Assembly (NCBI GenBank): GCA_965225955.1
Contig: CBDDBX010000003.1
Location: 1 to 49,053, forward strand
Source of the DNA: CBDDBX01 sp965225955
GTDB lineage: Bacteria; Acidobacteriota; Aminicenantia; UBA2199
Direction of reading: 5' to 3'
DNA length: 49,053 bases
Below, one piece after another: positions 1 through 9,432 of this stretch. Every line of letters starts with the position of its first letter. Within the stretch, counting starts at the first letter, position 1. The position numbers were made by a program, and so were the translations under genes. Under the pieces are notes generated by a model. That model did no database searches. It was not told the origin of the DNA and was given only the letters and a program-made list of their open reading frames with translations.

Positions 1-534
1 TCTCAGAATAAGCAGAATCATTGAAGAACTTAATCATCTTCAACCTGAGATGATTCACACAAGTCACGAACTTGATCTGAATAATCTCCTTGAAAAACTT
101 CAGAAGATTTTAGCAATTCACTATAGAAAAGTACTGCGAATAGATTTCACTCCCTCAGCGTCACCACTTATCATAAACGGCAACCACTACTCACTGTGGC
201 ACGTTTTTGAGTCAATTCTTAAAAACAGTGTTGAAACAGAAACAAGAGACTTAAGAATTGAGATAGTATCTGAAGTTGAGGGTAAAAACGCAGTAGTCAG
301 AATCAAAGATAACGGGTCAGGTTTTGAAGATATAAATAAAGCTATTGATCCTTTTATACAACAAAAGACAGAACTTTGCATAAGGGAATCGGTCTCTCTA
401 TTGCTTATGCCAATGTGCAGGAGCATGGGGGAACCATTTCACTGGCAAATAATCACGGAGCAGAGCTGCAAATCACTCTGCCTCTGGCGAATAAATCAAG
501 TTCAGCAGAAAATACGAACACCGGAGGAGAATAA
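1..534 (+). pseudogene. Sensor histidine kinase C-terminal part (HATPase_c), frameshifted and cut by window edge
   Basis: The open frame enters from the left edge, so the sensor part lies outside the window. It encodes the end of a dimerisation helix and an HATPase_c domain with an N-box-like segment (HVFESILKNSVE) and the G1 box (DNGSGFED). At about 352-355 a T-run appears one base short. Restoring it gives the expected F-box DPFYTTK followed by the G2 box GIGLSIAYANVQEHGG and a normal end at the TAA at 532-534. As read, the frame instead runs on out of phase to 625. The TAA overlaps the ATG of the next gene, so the two were translationally coupled. A disabled kinase or a sequencing error are equally possible. 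Confidence 0.75.
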
Positions 535-2462
535 TGTTACGTCAAATGCGAGAGAACTTCAAAGCCCTGTCCTGGACGCTCTGGGCAGTTATAATTGTTT
601 TCATAGGAGGTTTTATTGTCTTTAGCGGCGGCTCTTTCGGCAATGGAGCAACAGGAAACGATATTATACTGACAGTTGGCAATGTTTCAGTAACAGGCAC
701 CACATTCCACCACCAGCTTCTGAGAACCTCAGACAGCCTGCGTAGCAGATATGGAGATATCAGTAAACAGATTATCCGTCAGCAGAACCTTCCAGCAAGA
801 ATTATGCAGGATTATATCAATTCAGCTATCATTGAAAATGAAGCAGATGCGAAAAACCTCGTAGCTTCAAAGCACGAAATTGTCGAAAAGATCAAATCTA
901 TGCCTGGTCTCCAGAGAGATGGCAAGTTTATCGGAGTAGAACAGTACAAAAGAGTTCTGGCTGCTAACAGAATACCTTATCCTGAATTTGAAAAAAGTGT
1001 TATTAAAGAGGTTAAAGCTGCAAAACTGAGAGAGCTGGTTACAGCTGGTATTGTAATTGGTGACAAAGAGCTCAAAGAGAGCTACAAAAAAGAAAAAGAC
1101 AGCGCTGAACTGGAAGTTATTACTCTGTCTGCTGACAGTGTGAAAGATAAAATAACCAATAGCGATGCTGAGCTTCAGGAGTACTACAACAAACATAAGG
1201 AAAACTTCAAAACAGCAGAACGCAGATCTGCTCTGGCAGTTACTTTTAAATACAAAGATTTCAATAAAGAACTTAAGCTCAACGAAGATAACTACTACAA
1301 TTTCTATAAAGAAAATAAGAAAAACTATATAGAGCCTGCAAAAACAAAGGTATCCAGAATCTTTCTTCCTTACAAAAAAGAGGATAAAGATAAGGTTAAA
1401 AAGAGCGCAGATGAACTTCAGAAAAAGCTGACAAAAGCAAACTTTGCTGAAATGGCTAAGAAGGATTCAAAAGACGAAAAAGCAAAAACCGGCGGGGACT
1501 GGGGTTACTGGGAGTGGAAAAACAAACTTGAAGCTTCTGAACAGAATGTAATCAAAAGAAGCCCTCAGGGTCATATTGCTATTCCTGTTGACACAGGTTC
1601 TGGTTATGCAATTCTTCTTGTTACAGAAAAGAAGAGCGAAAAACAGCAGTCTTATGTTGCCGTTAAAGAAGCTATCAAAACCCGTATGAACAGAGAAGCT
1701 CTTTCAAAGATAGTTAAAGAGAAAATCGATGCTCTTTACGCAAAAGTAAAAGAGACAAAAGATTTTGCTGCTGCTATGAAAACAGCTGGTCTTAAAACTG
1801 TAGCAATTGATAAAGTAAAAGCAGGAGATGTTGTTAAGGATGTTGATAATTTTGGTTACCTTACAAGAAGCATGTTCTCTCTGAAAAAAGGAGCAGTTTC
1901 AAATCCTGTTCAGTTTGCAGATGGAATGGCTCTTATCTCTATAACAGATATTATTGCTCCTGCAGTTAAACCTTTTGAACAGGCGAAAGCAGATGTTTCA
2001 AAATCTCTTACAGATGCTAAAAAGCTTGAACTCCTGAAAACACAGGCAACAGAACTGGCTTCAGCAATCAAATCAGCTAAATCTGAAAAAGCAGTTGCAG
2101 GTCTTCTTAAGAAAAAAGGTCTTGAATTTAAGAAAGAGACTTACAGAAGAGGCGACAGAATCTACAGTCTTGGTGAAATAAAAGGCCTAGATAATAAAAT
2201 CTTCTCTATGAGTAATGATCAGATTACTGCTCCACTGGAATTCAACAACTCTTATGCAATAATTAAGGTTAAAGAGATGAAACTCTCTACAGATGACCAG
2301 TTCAAAAAAGATAAGAGCAGCTTCTATGATGAACAGCTGAAAATGAAAAAAGGCGTTGCTTTTGGTAACTACATAATGAGTGTCAGAGATAAATATAACG
2401 TTCAGTTCAACCAGCCTCTGTTCACAGAAATAAGCACCCGTTTTATGGGTTCAACCAAATAA
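534..2462 (+). CDS. ppiD: PpiD/SurA-like membrane-anchored peptidyl-prolyl isomerase
   Basis: A periplasmic folding chaperone of the parvulin class, 642 aa, close to the usual PpiD length. It has a short cytoplasmic N-terminus, one membrane anchor (about residues 14-34, WTLWAVIIVFIGGFIVFSGG), a SurA_N-like helical region (about 45-175), and a parvulin (rotamase) domain around 265-370 containing the typical GGDWGYWEW segment. A Lys-rich C-terminal domain with further helical repeats follows. The start ATG overlaps the stop of the upstream kinase by one base, with a GGAGGAG ribosome site just before it. Family knowledge: PpiD binds nascent outer-membrane and periplasmic proteins near SecYEG. 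That substrate range is inferred here. Confidence 0.85.
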   Translation: MLRQMRENFKALSWTLWAVIIVFIGGFIVFSGGSFGNGATGNDIILTVGNVSVTGTTFHHQLLRTSDSLRSRYGDISKQIIRQQNLPARIMQDYINSAIIENEADAKNLVASKHEIVEKIKSMPGLQRDGKFIGVEQYKRVLAANRIPYPEFEKSVIKEVKAAKLRELVTAGIVIGDKELKESYKKEKDSAELEVITLSADSVKDKITNSDAELQEYYNKHKENFKTAERRSALAVTFKYKDFNKELKLNEDNYYNFYKENKKNYIEPAKTKVSRIFLPYKKEDKDKVKKSADELQKKLTKANFAEMAKKDSKDEKAKTGGDWGYWEWKNKLEASEQNVIKRSPQGHIAIPVDTGSGYAILLVTEKKSEKQQSYVAVKEAIKTRMNREALSKIVKEKIDALYAKVKETKDFAAAMKTAGLKTVAIDKVKAGDVVKDVDNFGYLTRSMFSLKKGAVSNPVQFADGMALISITDIIAPAVKPFEQAKADVSKSLTDAKKLELLKTQATELASAIKSAKSEKAVAGLLKKKGLEFKKETYRRGDRIYSLGEIKGLDNKIFSMSNDQITAPLEFNNSYAIIKVKEMKLSTDDQFKKDKSSFYDEQLKMKKGVAFGNYIMSVRDKYNVQFNQPLFTEISTRFMGSTK

Positions 2463-2469
2463 AAAAAAC

Positions 2470-2497
2470 AGGCCGGATTTATCCGGCCTCCCCTTTT
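2470..2497 (+). terminator. Rho-independent terminator after ppiD
   Basis: A perfect 9-bp inverted repeat (AGGCCGGAT / ATCCGGCCT) with a 2-base spacer lies 8 bases after the stop and is followed by CCCCTTTT. The A-run on its other side may let it work in both directions. Confidence 0.85.
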
Positions 2498-2547
2498 AAT
2501 TAATGTTGTAAATACATAATCGAAGATGTATAATAAATCGGAATCAT

Positions 2548-3285
2548 ATGAGATATTTAATATTTAGTGATATTCACAGTAACCTGGAAGCTTTTGAAAC
2601 TCTACTGAAGCAGGAAGACGTTGCAACAAGGGATAAGATAATCTTTCTTGGAGATCTTGTTGGGTACGGTGCAAGTCCGGATGATACAATCAATCTGTTC
2701 AGATCCCTCGAAAACACATACTATATAAGAGGAAATCACGATAAGGTTGTTGCAGGAATTGAGTCTTCTTCTCTATTCAATCCGGTAGCAGCATTTTCAG
2801 CTGAGTGGAGTAAAATCCAGATCTCCGAAAACAACATGGAGTTTCTGAAAGATCTGGCAAAAGGTCCTGCTGTAGTAGATAGCTTTATCACTATATGCCA
2901 CGGCTCAACCTTCGACGAAGACTATTATGTATTTTCAATTTTCGAAGCTTCAGAATCTTTAAGATTCATGAACACTTCCATTGGATTTTTCGGTCACACA
3001 CACTTTCCTGTAATCTATCTTCTGAGAAACGATAAGATCCTCTCAATTCCACTGATAAAGCCAACTACGATCAAGCTTGATATTAATACAAGATACCTCA
3101 TTAACCCCGGATCAATTGGTCAGCCAAGGGACAAAAATCCTGATCCCGGTTATATTATATTTGATTCCGAACGTCGGGAACTGCACTTCAACAGGTTCTC
3201 ATACAACATTTCGGTTACCCAGAAAAGAATAAGGGATGCCGGATTACCGGAAATGCTGGCCAGTCGCCTGGACTCCGGTGTATAG
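2548..3285 (+). CDS. Calcineurin-like metallophosphoesterase (YfcE/MJ0936 type)
   Basis: A 245-aa single-domain phosphoesterase. All metal-binding motifs are in place: DIH (D8, H10), GDLVGYG (D36), GNHD (N63-H64-D65) and GHTH (H150, H152), plus a His in CHGS near 118. This is a two-metal phosphodiesterase/phosphatase fold and is cytoplasmic, since no signal peptide is seen. The substrate cannot be told from sequence. It sits 85 bases after the ppiD terminator and 15 bases before the next gene, so it probably begins a new transcription unit that continues into the GAF-like and transglycosylase genes. Confidence 0.85.
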   Translation: MRYLIFSDIHSNLEAFETLLKQEDVATRDKIIFLGDLVGYGASPDDTINLFRSLENTYYIRGNHDKVVAGIESSSLFNPVAAFSAEWSKIQISENNMEFLKDLAKGPAVVDSFITICHGSTFDEDYYVFSIFEASESLRFMNTSIGFFGHTHFPVIYLLRNDKILSIPLIKPTTIKLDINTRYLINPGSIGQPRDKNPDPGYIIFDSERRELHFNRFSYNISVTQKRIRDAGLPEMLASRLDSGV

Positions 3286-3300
3286 AAAAGAGGAGAAAAT

Positions 3301-4332
3301 ATGCCAGACAACAAGATGCGCGAAGTTATTGATTCCATACTTGATCAGAAAAAAGATATGCTTGTCTCTCAGCTCAATGCTGCACGGGATATTATAAATA
3401 CACATTTTGACAATATTTCCGGTTTGAACGGCTTCCACTCATATGATATGCCTTCAGATGTTAATACCGGAAACGGTGAGGATGCATCAGCTACTGTTGA
3501 TTCACTTCACAACTATATTATGAAAATTTCATCAGCTGACAATCAGCTGAATCTTATAAATACCCTCATAGAAGGGATACACTCCTGCTGTCGCAGAGCA
3601 GCTCTCTTTCTGGTAAGAGACGATAAATTCGTTGGCTGGAAAGGTAACGGCTTTGGCTCAGTAGAGGGTGAAATGAAGAATGATGATCTTAAACATCTCT
3701 TCTTCTCAATCTCTGCCTCAACAATTTTTAAGAAAGTTCTTCAGTCAAGTGAAGCTTACGAGGGAACACCGGATACTGAACCTGATGATCATATGATATA
3801 CAGTCGTTTTGGTGGGATTAAACCGGAAAAGATACTGGTTATGCCCTTCTTCGTAAAAGGGAAACCTCAGGCTGCTATCTATGCAGATTGCGATGGAACT
3901 ACTGATATTAAGAGAAAAGAGATTGAGATGATCGCCAGAACCGGCGAAATGAGTCTTGATCTGTTACCAATAAGACAGAAACTTCTTTCCAGAATCAAAA
4001 CCCAGGAGTTTATTGGAGCATCTGTTCCTGAACCAGTAGCACATCCTGCTGAAACTCAGGAAACTTTTGACCCGGCATCTGTTAAGAAGAATGACCCTGA
4101 AAGAAAAGCCCGTGTAATCATCAACGACATGATTCTCTACAACCAGAGTGTGGTTGAGAGAGGTCTTGCTGCCAACGATCTGGTAGGTGTTATGGGAGAC
4201 ACTCTGGTCCAGGCTAAAGAAGAGTATCTGCGTAAATTTGATGATCTGGCTATCTTTGAAGATCAGCTGGTAAAAATTCTCGCAAAAGGAAATAAAGACG
4301 CACTAAAAGGTTATAAATTTGAAACTATGTAA
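3301..4332 (+). CDS. GAF-like domain protein of unknown function
   Basis: 343 aa with no signal peptide and no membrane segment. The central part (about 80-235) reads like a GAF-type sensory fold: an LFLVRDDKFVGWKGNGFG strand pair near 102-119, then a second strand set around PFFVKGKPQAAIYADCDG. An Ala/Pro-rich linker (about 235-255) leads to a helical C-terminal domain (about 262-343) rich in Lys and Glu. The last 14 bases overlap the start of the transglycosylase gene, so the two are probably co-translated. No catalytic motif is seen. A structural or regulatory role for the envelope genes beside it is a guess. Confidence 0.55.
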   Translation: MPDNKMREVIDSILDQKKDMLVSQLNAARDIINTHFDNISGLNGFHSYDMPSDVNTGNGEDASATVDSLHNYIMKISSADNQLNLINTLIEGIHSCCRRAALFLVRDDKFVGWKGNGFGSVEGEMKNDDLKHLFFSISASTIFKKVLQSSEAYEGTPDTEPDDHMIYSRFGGIKPEKILVMPFFVKGKPQAAIYADCDGTTDIKRKEIEMIARTGEMSLDLLPIRQKLLSRIKTQEFIGASVPEPVAHPAETQETFDPASVKKNDPERKARVIINDMILYNQSVVERGLAANDLVGVMGDTLVQAKEEYLRKFDDLAIFEDQLVKILAKGNKDALKGYKFETM

Positions 4333-6352
4333 TCCGGTTAAATTTTTAACCGGTCTACTTGCATCTATTGCCTTAATTATAGTCACTGTTTCTATATCCT
4401 GGGCTATTGCACAGAAAACACCAGTTAAAAAATCAGTAAAACCAGTAAAGAAAAACAACACTCCTGTAGTTTATACAGAGTACAATAAGAATGCTGAACT
4501 CATAAAATCTTTTATAAAGATCAGAGTTCCCCGTCAGTCTGTTCTGGATTCATCAAAGATTCCCTCAGGCACTCCTGCAACTGCTTTTCTTAAGACACTT
4601 AAAGCACTTAATGAAGCATCCAAAGCTCTTAAAAACAGACAGAAGCCTAAGGGTATGCCCCGGGTTCTGAGAAAAAAACTTCCTGCAGGAGTTCCTCTTC
4701 ACAACAGATATAACCTACTTAAACTCAACTATCTTTTCAGAATGAAAAAGTATAAAGAGTTTATAAAACTATACGATTCAACAGGAACTTCATCACTGAG
4801 GATCAAGTATCTGTATGCACAGATAAGAACTGGTAATAATAAGAAGAGTTTTAAGATTTTTAAAGAGCTCTTTAAAACCAGAACCATTAAACAGTTCAGC
4901 CCGTGGGTAACTGGGAAGCGTCTGAAAAGATACCTCTCCAGCCTCTCATATGAGTACTGGTTCAGTAAATTCAATCATCTCATCAGCAGAGGTCGTTACT
5001 ATGAGTTCAGAAGAGAGTCACGTTACAGCAGGTCTCCACAATTAACCAGCCTTTTTACCGCAGAATATAACTATAGAAAGAAGAGATATCAGAAAGCACG
5101 CTACTACCTGAGAAGAGTTAAGGCAAAGCATCTTCTTCCTCATAAATCAAAGCTTCTTATTAAGCTTGACCTGAGGCAGAAAAAATCTGGTAACTTCCTG
5201 AAAAGAATAGAGATGCTTTCTGCTCATAAGAATATTTATAATCAGCTGCTCTATGATGCCGGTAGTATAAGTCTTATTAATGATGATCTGAAAGGCGCTA
5301 CCAAAGCCTTCAACCGTTTTATGGTAAAAGTTCCTGAAACTGATCACAGATATTCCAAAATAGTGTGGCTCAATGCCTGGGTTCAGATAAGACTTGATAA
5401 TACTCCTGCAGCAATTCTTCTGTTTGGTAAATGCTCAAAACTACCAGACAGAAAGTACTATAAAGCATCAACTTACTGGGGCAGAACTCTTGCTAAAAGA
5501 GAAGGTACTTCAATTAAAGATCCTTTTAACTACTACTACGTTATTGAACACTCAAAACCAGATCCTTCGGTAATGGCAGCTCACACTGAAGGTTTTAGGA
5601 AACTCCTTAATTCTCCGGTTTCAGATACAACACGAAAGAGTCTTGAACTCACAAAACATCTTCTCAAATCAGGTGAACTGAAAACAGCTGTTAATGTACT
5701 TACCCGGGAGATAAACAAAAAAAGTACCGGTAAAACAGATAAGTCCCTTATGGTACTGGTTAAATCTGTTATTCTGGCAAAAGATAAGAACTATTTTGAC
5801 TCATATGTATCATTCCGAAAAGGTATTAAGAGCTATCAGGAGTTTGTTCTTCCCAACTGGCTGAAACTTATAACAATGCCCGATGAGTATGTAACTACAG
5901 TTCTTAAATATGCAGGAGTTTATAAAGTAGACCCACTTCTGGTTATGGCTCTTATAAGACAGGAGAGTCTCTTTAACCCCAGAACCAGGTCACATGCAAA
6001 TGCTTATGGTCTGATGCAGTTACTTCCAAGAACAGCACGGCAAATGGCAGGTCGTAAAAGGCGTCTGAAGAGGTATCATCTCTACAGACCGGATATTAAC
6101 ATCAGATACGGTATAAAGTATCTGAGCTTCCTTTTGAAAAAATATGATAACAGAATACATCTGGCTCTGGCTGCATATAATGCCGGAGATCACAGAGTTG
6201 ACAAGTGGCTACCGGAAATAGGCAGCTATAGTAAAGAGATGATGGTTGAACTTATTCCCTTCTCTGAAACCAGAAACTACGTTAAGAACATTACAAGAAA
6301 CTACTTTTACTATAAACACTACTATCCGGAGCTTTCAGGCACAGCCAGGTAA
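4319..6352 (+). CDS. Soluble lytic murein transglycosylase (SLT family)
   Basis: A 677-aa periplasmic enzyme that cleaves the MurNAc-GlcNAc bond of peptidoglycan to leave 1,6-anhydroMurNAc. The N-terminus is a signal peptide (hydrophobic residues about 8-30). A long basic alpha-helical superhelix, as in Slt70, fills about 60-520. The C-terminal SLT domain (about 530-665) has the catalytic Glu at residue 549 in IRQESLFNP, then AYGLMQLLP, LALAAYNAG and a final ETRNYVKNITRNYFYY. The start overlaps the upstream gene by 14 bases, and the MFS gene follows after 18 bases. The helical domain is unusually rich in Lys and Arg. Confidence 0.9.
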   Translation: MKLCNPVKFLTGLLASIALIIVTVSISWAIAQKTPVKKSVKPVKKNNTPVVYTEYNKNAELIKSFIKIRVPRQSVLDSSKIPSGTPATAFLKTLKALNEASKALKNRQKPKGMPRVLRKKLPAGVPLHNRYNLLKLNYLFRMKKYKEFIKLYDSTGTSSLRIKYLYAQIRTGNNKKSFKIFKELFKTRTIKQFSPWVTGKRLKRYLSSLSYEYWFSKFNHLISRGRYYEFRRESRYSRSPQLTSLFTAEYNYRKKRYQKARYYLRRVKAKHLLPHKSKLLIKLDLRQKKSGNFLKRIEMLSAHKNIYNQLLYDAGSISLINDDLKGATKAFNRFMVKVPETDHRYSKIVWLNAWVQIRLDNTPAAILLFGKCSKLPDRKYYKASTYWGRTLAKREGTSIKDPFNYYYVIEHSKPDPSVMAAHTEGFRKLLNSPVSDTTRKSLELTKHLLKSGELKTAVNVLTREINKKSTGKTDKSLMVLVKSVILAKDKNYFDSYVSFRKGIKSYQEFVLPNWLKLITMPDEYVTTVLKYAGVYKVDPLLVMALIRQESLFNPRTRSHANAYGLMQLLPRTARQMAGRKRRLKRYHLYRPDINIRYGIKYLSFLLKKYDNRIHLALAAYNAGDHRVDKWLPEIGSYSKEMMVELIPFSETRNYVKNITRNYFYYKHYYPELSGTAR

Positions 6353-6370
6353 TAAAAAAAGAGGTAATCA

Positions 6371-7561
6371 ATGAAAACCGGAAAACTCATTTTAAATGAT
6401 TCCAATAGAAGTATGCACACTTTTCTGATCGTTCTTACGATCTTTGCATCCACAGGACTCCAGAGCTGGAGATCACTATTCAACAATTATGCTTCGGAAG
6501 TTCTGGGAGCAGATGGATTCTGGGTCGGCTTGATCCAGTCAGTAAGAGAAGTTCCCGGGTTTCTTGCTCTCCTTGTTATCTTCCTTCTTATGCTGATGCC
6601 GGAACACAGACTCTCTTCCCTTTCTATAGTAGTACTGGGAATTGGTCTTATATTTACCGGTTTCTCATCCTCACTTCTTCTGCTCCTTGCAGCTACACTT
6701 GTAATGTCTACAGGGTTTCACTACTATGAAACCACATGTAAATCCCAGGTACTTCAGTATTTTGACAAACCTTCAGCGTCAATGATGCTGGCTAAAATAA
6801 GAAGTATAACTGCTCTCTCAAACATAGCTGTTGGAGCTGCAATATGGGGCTTACTTGAGATACTCAACTTCTCAATGGAGTTTATATATATTCTGGTGGG
6901 TATTGTTATTACTCTAGCCGGACTCTACAGTTTCACAAAAAACCCGGTAGATAAAACTCTTCCTGCTCAGAAAAAGAAGATGGTCTTTAAGAAGAAGTAC
7001 TGGCTCTTCTATCTCCTCAACTTCTTTGCAGGATCAAGAAGACAGATCTTTGTGGTTTTTGCAGTATTCCTTCTGGTAGTTAAGTATAATTTTTCAGTTC
7101 AGACCATTGTTATACTCTTTGTAGTAAACAATATAATCAACTACTTTGTTGCTCCTGTTATAGGAAGAATGATCAACTCAATCGGGGAACGGAAAGTTCT
7201 TTCCATTGAATATGCATCTCTGGTATTTGTATTCCTGGGTTATGCATATATCGATTCGGCAATAGTTGCAGCAGTTCTCTATGTACTGGATCATATCTTC
7301 TTCAACTTCTCAATCGGCATAAACACCTATTTCCAGAAAACAGCTGATAACACAGATATAGCACCATCAATGGCAGTTAGTTTCACGATCAATCATATTG
7401 CCGCTGTATTCATACCTCTTGCAGGTGGAATGATGTGGACATGGAACCCTTCACTTCCCTTTGTTGCAGGAGCTGCCTTAAGTCTCATCTCCCTGATCTT
7501 TGTACAAAAAATTCATACCCCTGAAATCGAGGCCATGAAACAGCAGCAAAAACATGCTTGA
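6371..7561 (+). CDS. Major facilitator superfamily transporter
   Basis: A 396-aa integral membrane protein with about 11-12 hydrophobic helices in two halves, separated by a basic cytoplasmic loop near 195-212 (PAQKKKMVFKKKYW). This is the MFS pattern. No substrate-defining motif is recognised. The first helix region (TGLQSWRSLFNNYASEVLGA) and the loop MPEHRL after helix 2 match the family layout. A GAGG ribosome site sits 7 bases before the ATG, 18 bases after the transglycosylase stop, so it closes the core operon. The repeat-rich accessory region begins directly after its stop. Confidence 0.8.
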   Translation: MKTGKLILNDSNRSMHTFLIVLTIFASTGLQSWRSLFNNYASEVLGADGFWVGLIQSVREVPGFLALLVIFLLMLMPEHRLSSLSIVVLGIGLIFTGFSSSLLLLLAATLVMSTGFHYYETTCKSQVLQYFDKPSASMMLAKIRSITALSNIAVGAAIWGLLEILNFSMEFIYILVGIVITLAGLYSFTKNPVDKTLPAQKKKMVFKKKYWLFYLLNFFAGSRRQIFVVFAVFLLVVKYNFSVQTIVILFVVNNIINYFVAPVIGRMINSIGERKVLSIEYASLVFVFLGYAYIDSAIVAAVLYVLDHIFFNFSIGINTYFQKTADNTDIAPSMAVSFTINHIAAVFIPLAGGMMWTWNPSLPFVAGAALSLISLIFVQKIHTPEIEAMKQQQKHA

Positions 7562-7785
7562 CCCGGATTCGTCTAAAGACTACGCCGTGGGCAAGGGAAC
7601 GCGAATATTCGCTAACATGAGACGCCAATAAACGCAAATGTAGGGTCTTCGAATGAAGGCGTAGCCGAAATAATGTCGAAGGTGGGCGACGCGTGAGCGT
7701 TCTCCTTATCAGGCATGCCTTGCCCATGCGCCTCATTAATTTGGTGTTCATTCGTGGTTCCTCATTCATTATGCTAAAATTGTTT
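7562..7785 (+). repeat. Interspersed repeat block after the MFS gene
   Basis: No gene is seen. The block holds a phrase near 7599-7645 (GGAACGCGAATATTCGC, then ACGCCAATA and AATGTAGGG) that recurs near 8684-8755 and 12583-12630. It also holds the palindromic AGGCATGCCTTGCCC phrase near 7711 and a reversed copy of the ACGAATGAACACAAA-type phrase near 7740-7760. It appears to be a mosaic of short mobile or palindromic units. Confidence 0.6.
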
Positions 7786-7796
7786 CAGGAGTTTTG

Positions 7797-8504
7797 ATGT
7801 CCAGATGGGACCCGTGGCGCGGCTGCCACAGACACAGCACAGGCTGTAAATTCTGCTACATACACAAAGGTGATGCCCGACGGGGAGTAGATACCAATCA
7901 GATGAACCGGACAGAAAAGTTCCACGCCCCGATTCTGAAAAACAAAAACGGCACATATAAAATGAAAGGGGGCAAACTTGTCTATCTCTGCTTCTCCACA
8001 GACTTCCTTATTGAAGATGCAGATCAGTGGAGAGATGAGTGTTGGGAAATGATAAAAGAGAGGCAGGATATAGATTTTCTCTTTCTTACCAAAAGAATAG
8101 AGAGGTTTATGGATTGTATCCCTCCTGACTGGGGAGATGGCTATGATAATGTAATTGTTACCTCTACAATAGAGAATCAGGAGATAGCTGATTACAGATT
8201 ATCTATCTTTTCTGAACTCCCTATTAAACATAAAAACATAGCCTGCCAGCCACTACTGGAAGAGATAAATATAGAGAAGTATCTGGAGAATATAAAACTG
8301 GTAGTAGTTGGAGGAGAATCTGACAGAAATGCCAGACCCCTCAATTACGATTGGGTATTAAACATAAGAGAGCAGTGTATAAGACAGAATGTCAAATTCA
8401 ATTTCAGACAGTGTGGAACACACTTCATCAAAGACGGCAAAAAATACAAAATCCCCACACGAAAACTCACCTCCCAGGCCCAAAAAGCAAATATAAATAC
8501 CTAG
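7797..8504 (+). CDS. DUF5131 (phage Gp37/Gp68-like) protein
   Basis: 235 aa. I start it at the ATG at 7797, 6 bases after an AGGAG site; a TTG one codon earlier is less likely. The N-terminus carries WDPWRGC, STGC and KFC (Cys10, Cys17, Cys20) followed by Y, which is the hallmark of the family annotated as phage Gp37/Gp68 (DUF5131) and resembles a radical-SAM type Cys cluster. Later motifs FLFLTKR (about 95-101), VTSTIENQE and VVVGGESDRNARP are also family features. The biochemical role is not established. Gln codons are mostly CAG, like the core genes, so transfer is not obvious. It is surrounded on both sides by palindromic repeats. Confidence 0.75.
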   Translation: MSRWDPWRGCHRHSTGCKFCYIHKGDARRGVDTNQMNRTEKFHAPILKNKNGTYKMKGGKLVYLCFSTDFLIEDADQWRDECWEMIKERQDIDFLFLTKRIERFMDCIPPDWGDGYDNVIVTSTIENQEIADYRLSIFSELPIKHKNIACQPLLEEINIEKYLENIKLVVVGGESDRNARPLNYDWVLNIREQCIRQNVKFNFRQCGTHFIKDGKKYKIPTRKLTSQAQKANINT

Positions 8505-9360
8505 CGAATTAACACAAGATCTGTGAACCACGAATAGACACAAATGAACACAAAATACCTGCCACAGATTATCCGGCTTCGCCTTCATTCGAAGACCCCT
8601 ACACCTGTTTCATAAAGAGAATTTGATAAAAGCACGTACGGGCAGAATCTATTTCTGCCCTCAACCACACAAATCATAAAAAGGAACGCGAATATTCGCC
8701 AATAACCCTTCGATAAACTCAGGACAGGAGACGCCAATACACGCTAATGTAGGGTGCAAGGCATGCCTTGCCCATGTGCATTATCAACACAAAACATCAT
8801 CCACAGATTTAAAAAAGACAAACACAGGCGTAGGGGCTCTGCCCTATGTGGCAGCCCTCAACCAAGAATACTTCTTATTATAAGAAAAACAGAAATCCCC
8901 TTCTCCGCAGGAGCAGTGAGCTTGCGAACAGCGACTAATGGCGGAGATGGGAGAAAGCGCCAGCTTTTCACCTTATTCATAAAAGGAGGGGTGCCTGGTA
9001 CTCCAGGTGGGGTGGTATTAAAAAGCCCAACAAGCCTTAAGATAAAATCACCCCATACATACCTCCAGCAGATTCGAACGAAGTGAGAACATAGCTCTCC
9101 TCCTGTTTAGGAGGAGTACCCGAGGAACGAGGCCGGGGTGGTTCAGTAAGATTTCAATCTACAGTCAAAACAGCACAACGTTTTTCAACCAGCAGGAATT
9201 CAAAAAAAAACACCCATATGCCACTATAAAACTCACAGAGCAAAATTTTCCTTTTCTCTAAACTATTATCTCCATGTAGAGTGGTTATTTCCAAAATGGA
9301 AACTACCACAATCCATCCTTTTATTTTAATCTGAAAAGTTATGCAGTTCTGGTGGGGGTC
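8505..9360. repeat. Mosaic of interspersed palindromic repeats
   Basis: No convincing gene. In order it contains: an ACGAATAGACACAAATG phrase (8528-8553); the palindrome GGGCAGAATCT...CTGCCC (8640-8660); a GCGAATATTCGC phrase (8686 on); the perfect palindrome GCAAGGCATGCCTTGC (8755-8770); GTAGGGGCTCTGCCC with a matching GGGC arm (8830-8860); a two-stem covarying element (8896-8969, see findings); GTGCCTGGTACTCCAGG (8990 on); and a block from about 9050 to 9195 that recurs at 12348-12575. The 110-codon frame here crosses these units and is not believed. Confidence 0.65.
8896..8969 (+). repeat. Two-stem structured repeat, copy 1
   Basis: Stem A is TCTCCGC (8902-8908) paired with GCGGAGA (8941-8947) and encloses the conserved core GAGCAGTGAGCTTGCGAACA. 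After ATGG comes stem B, GAAAGC with GCTTTT, around the loop GCCA (8953-8968). Other copies keep the pairing with different bases. Confidence 0.6.
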
Positions 9361-9368
9361 ACTAAAGG

Positions 9369-9398
9369 TTGAATAATCGTTTTATTTGTATGTATAAT
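9369..9398 (+). promoter_or_regulatory. Sigma70-type promoter for the nuclease-like gene
   Basis: A -35 box TTGAAT (9369-9374), an 18-base spacer and a perfect -10 box TATAAT (9393-9398) lie 34 bases before the ATG, and an AGGAG ribosome site is at 9421-9425. The gene therefore has its own promoter. Confidence 0.65.
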
Positions 9399-9432
9399 GA
9401 AACTAACAATTGGTTAAAAAAGGAGAATTAGA

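Noticed and set aside
8754..9086. A 110-codon + strand open frame
   Set aside because: It runs across several dispersed repeats, has no ribosome site and gives a low-complexity, Pro/Gly/Arg-rich product without family features.
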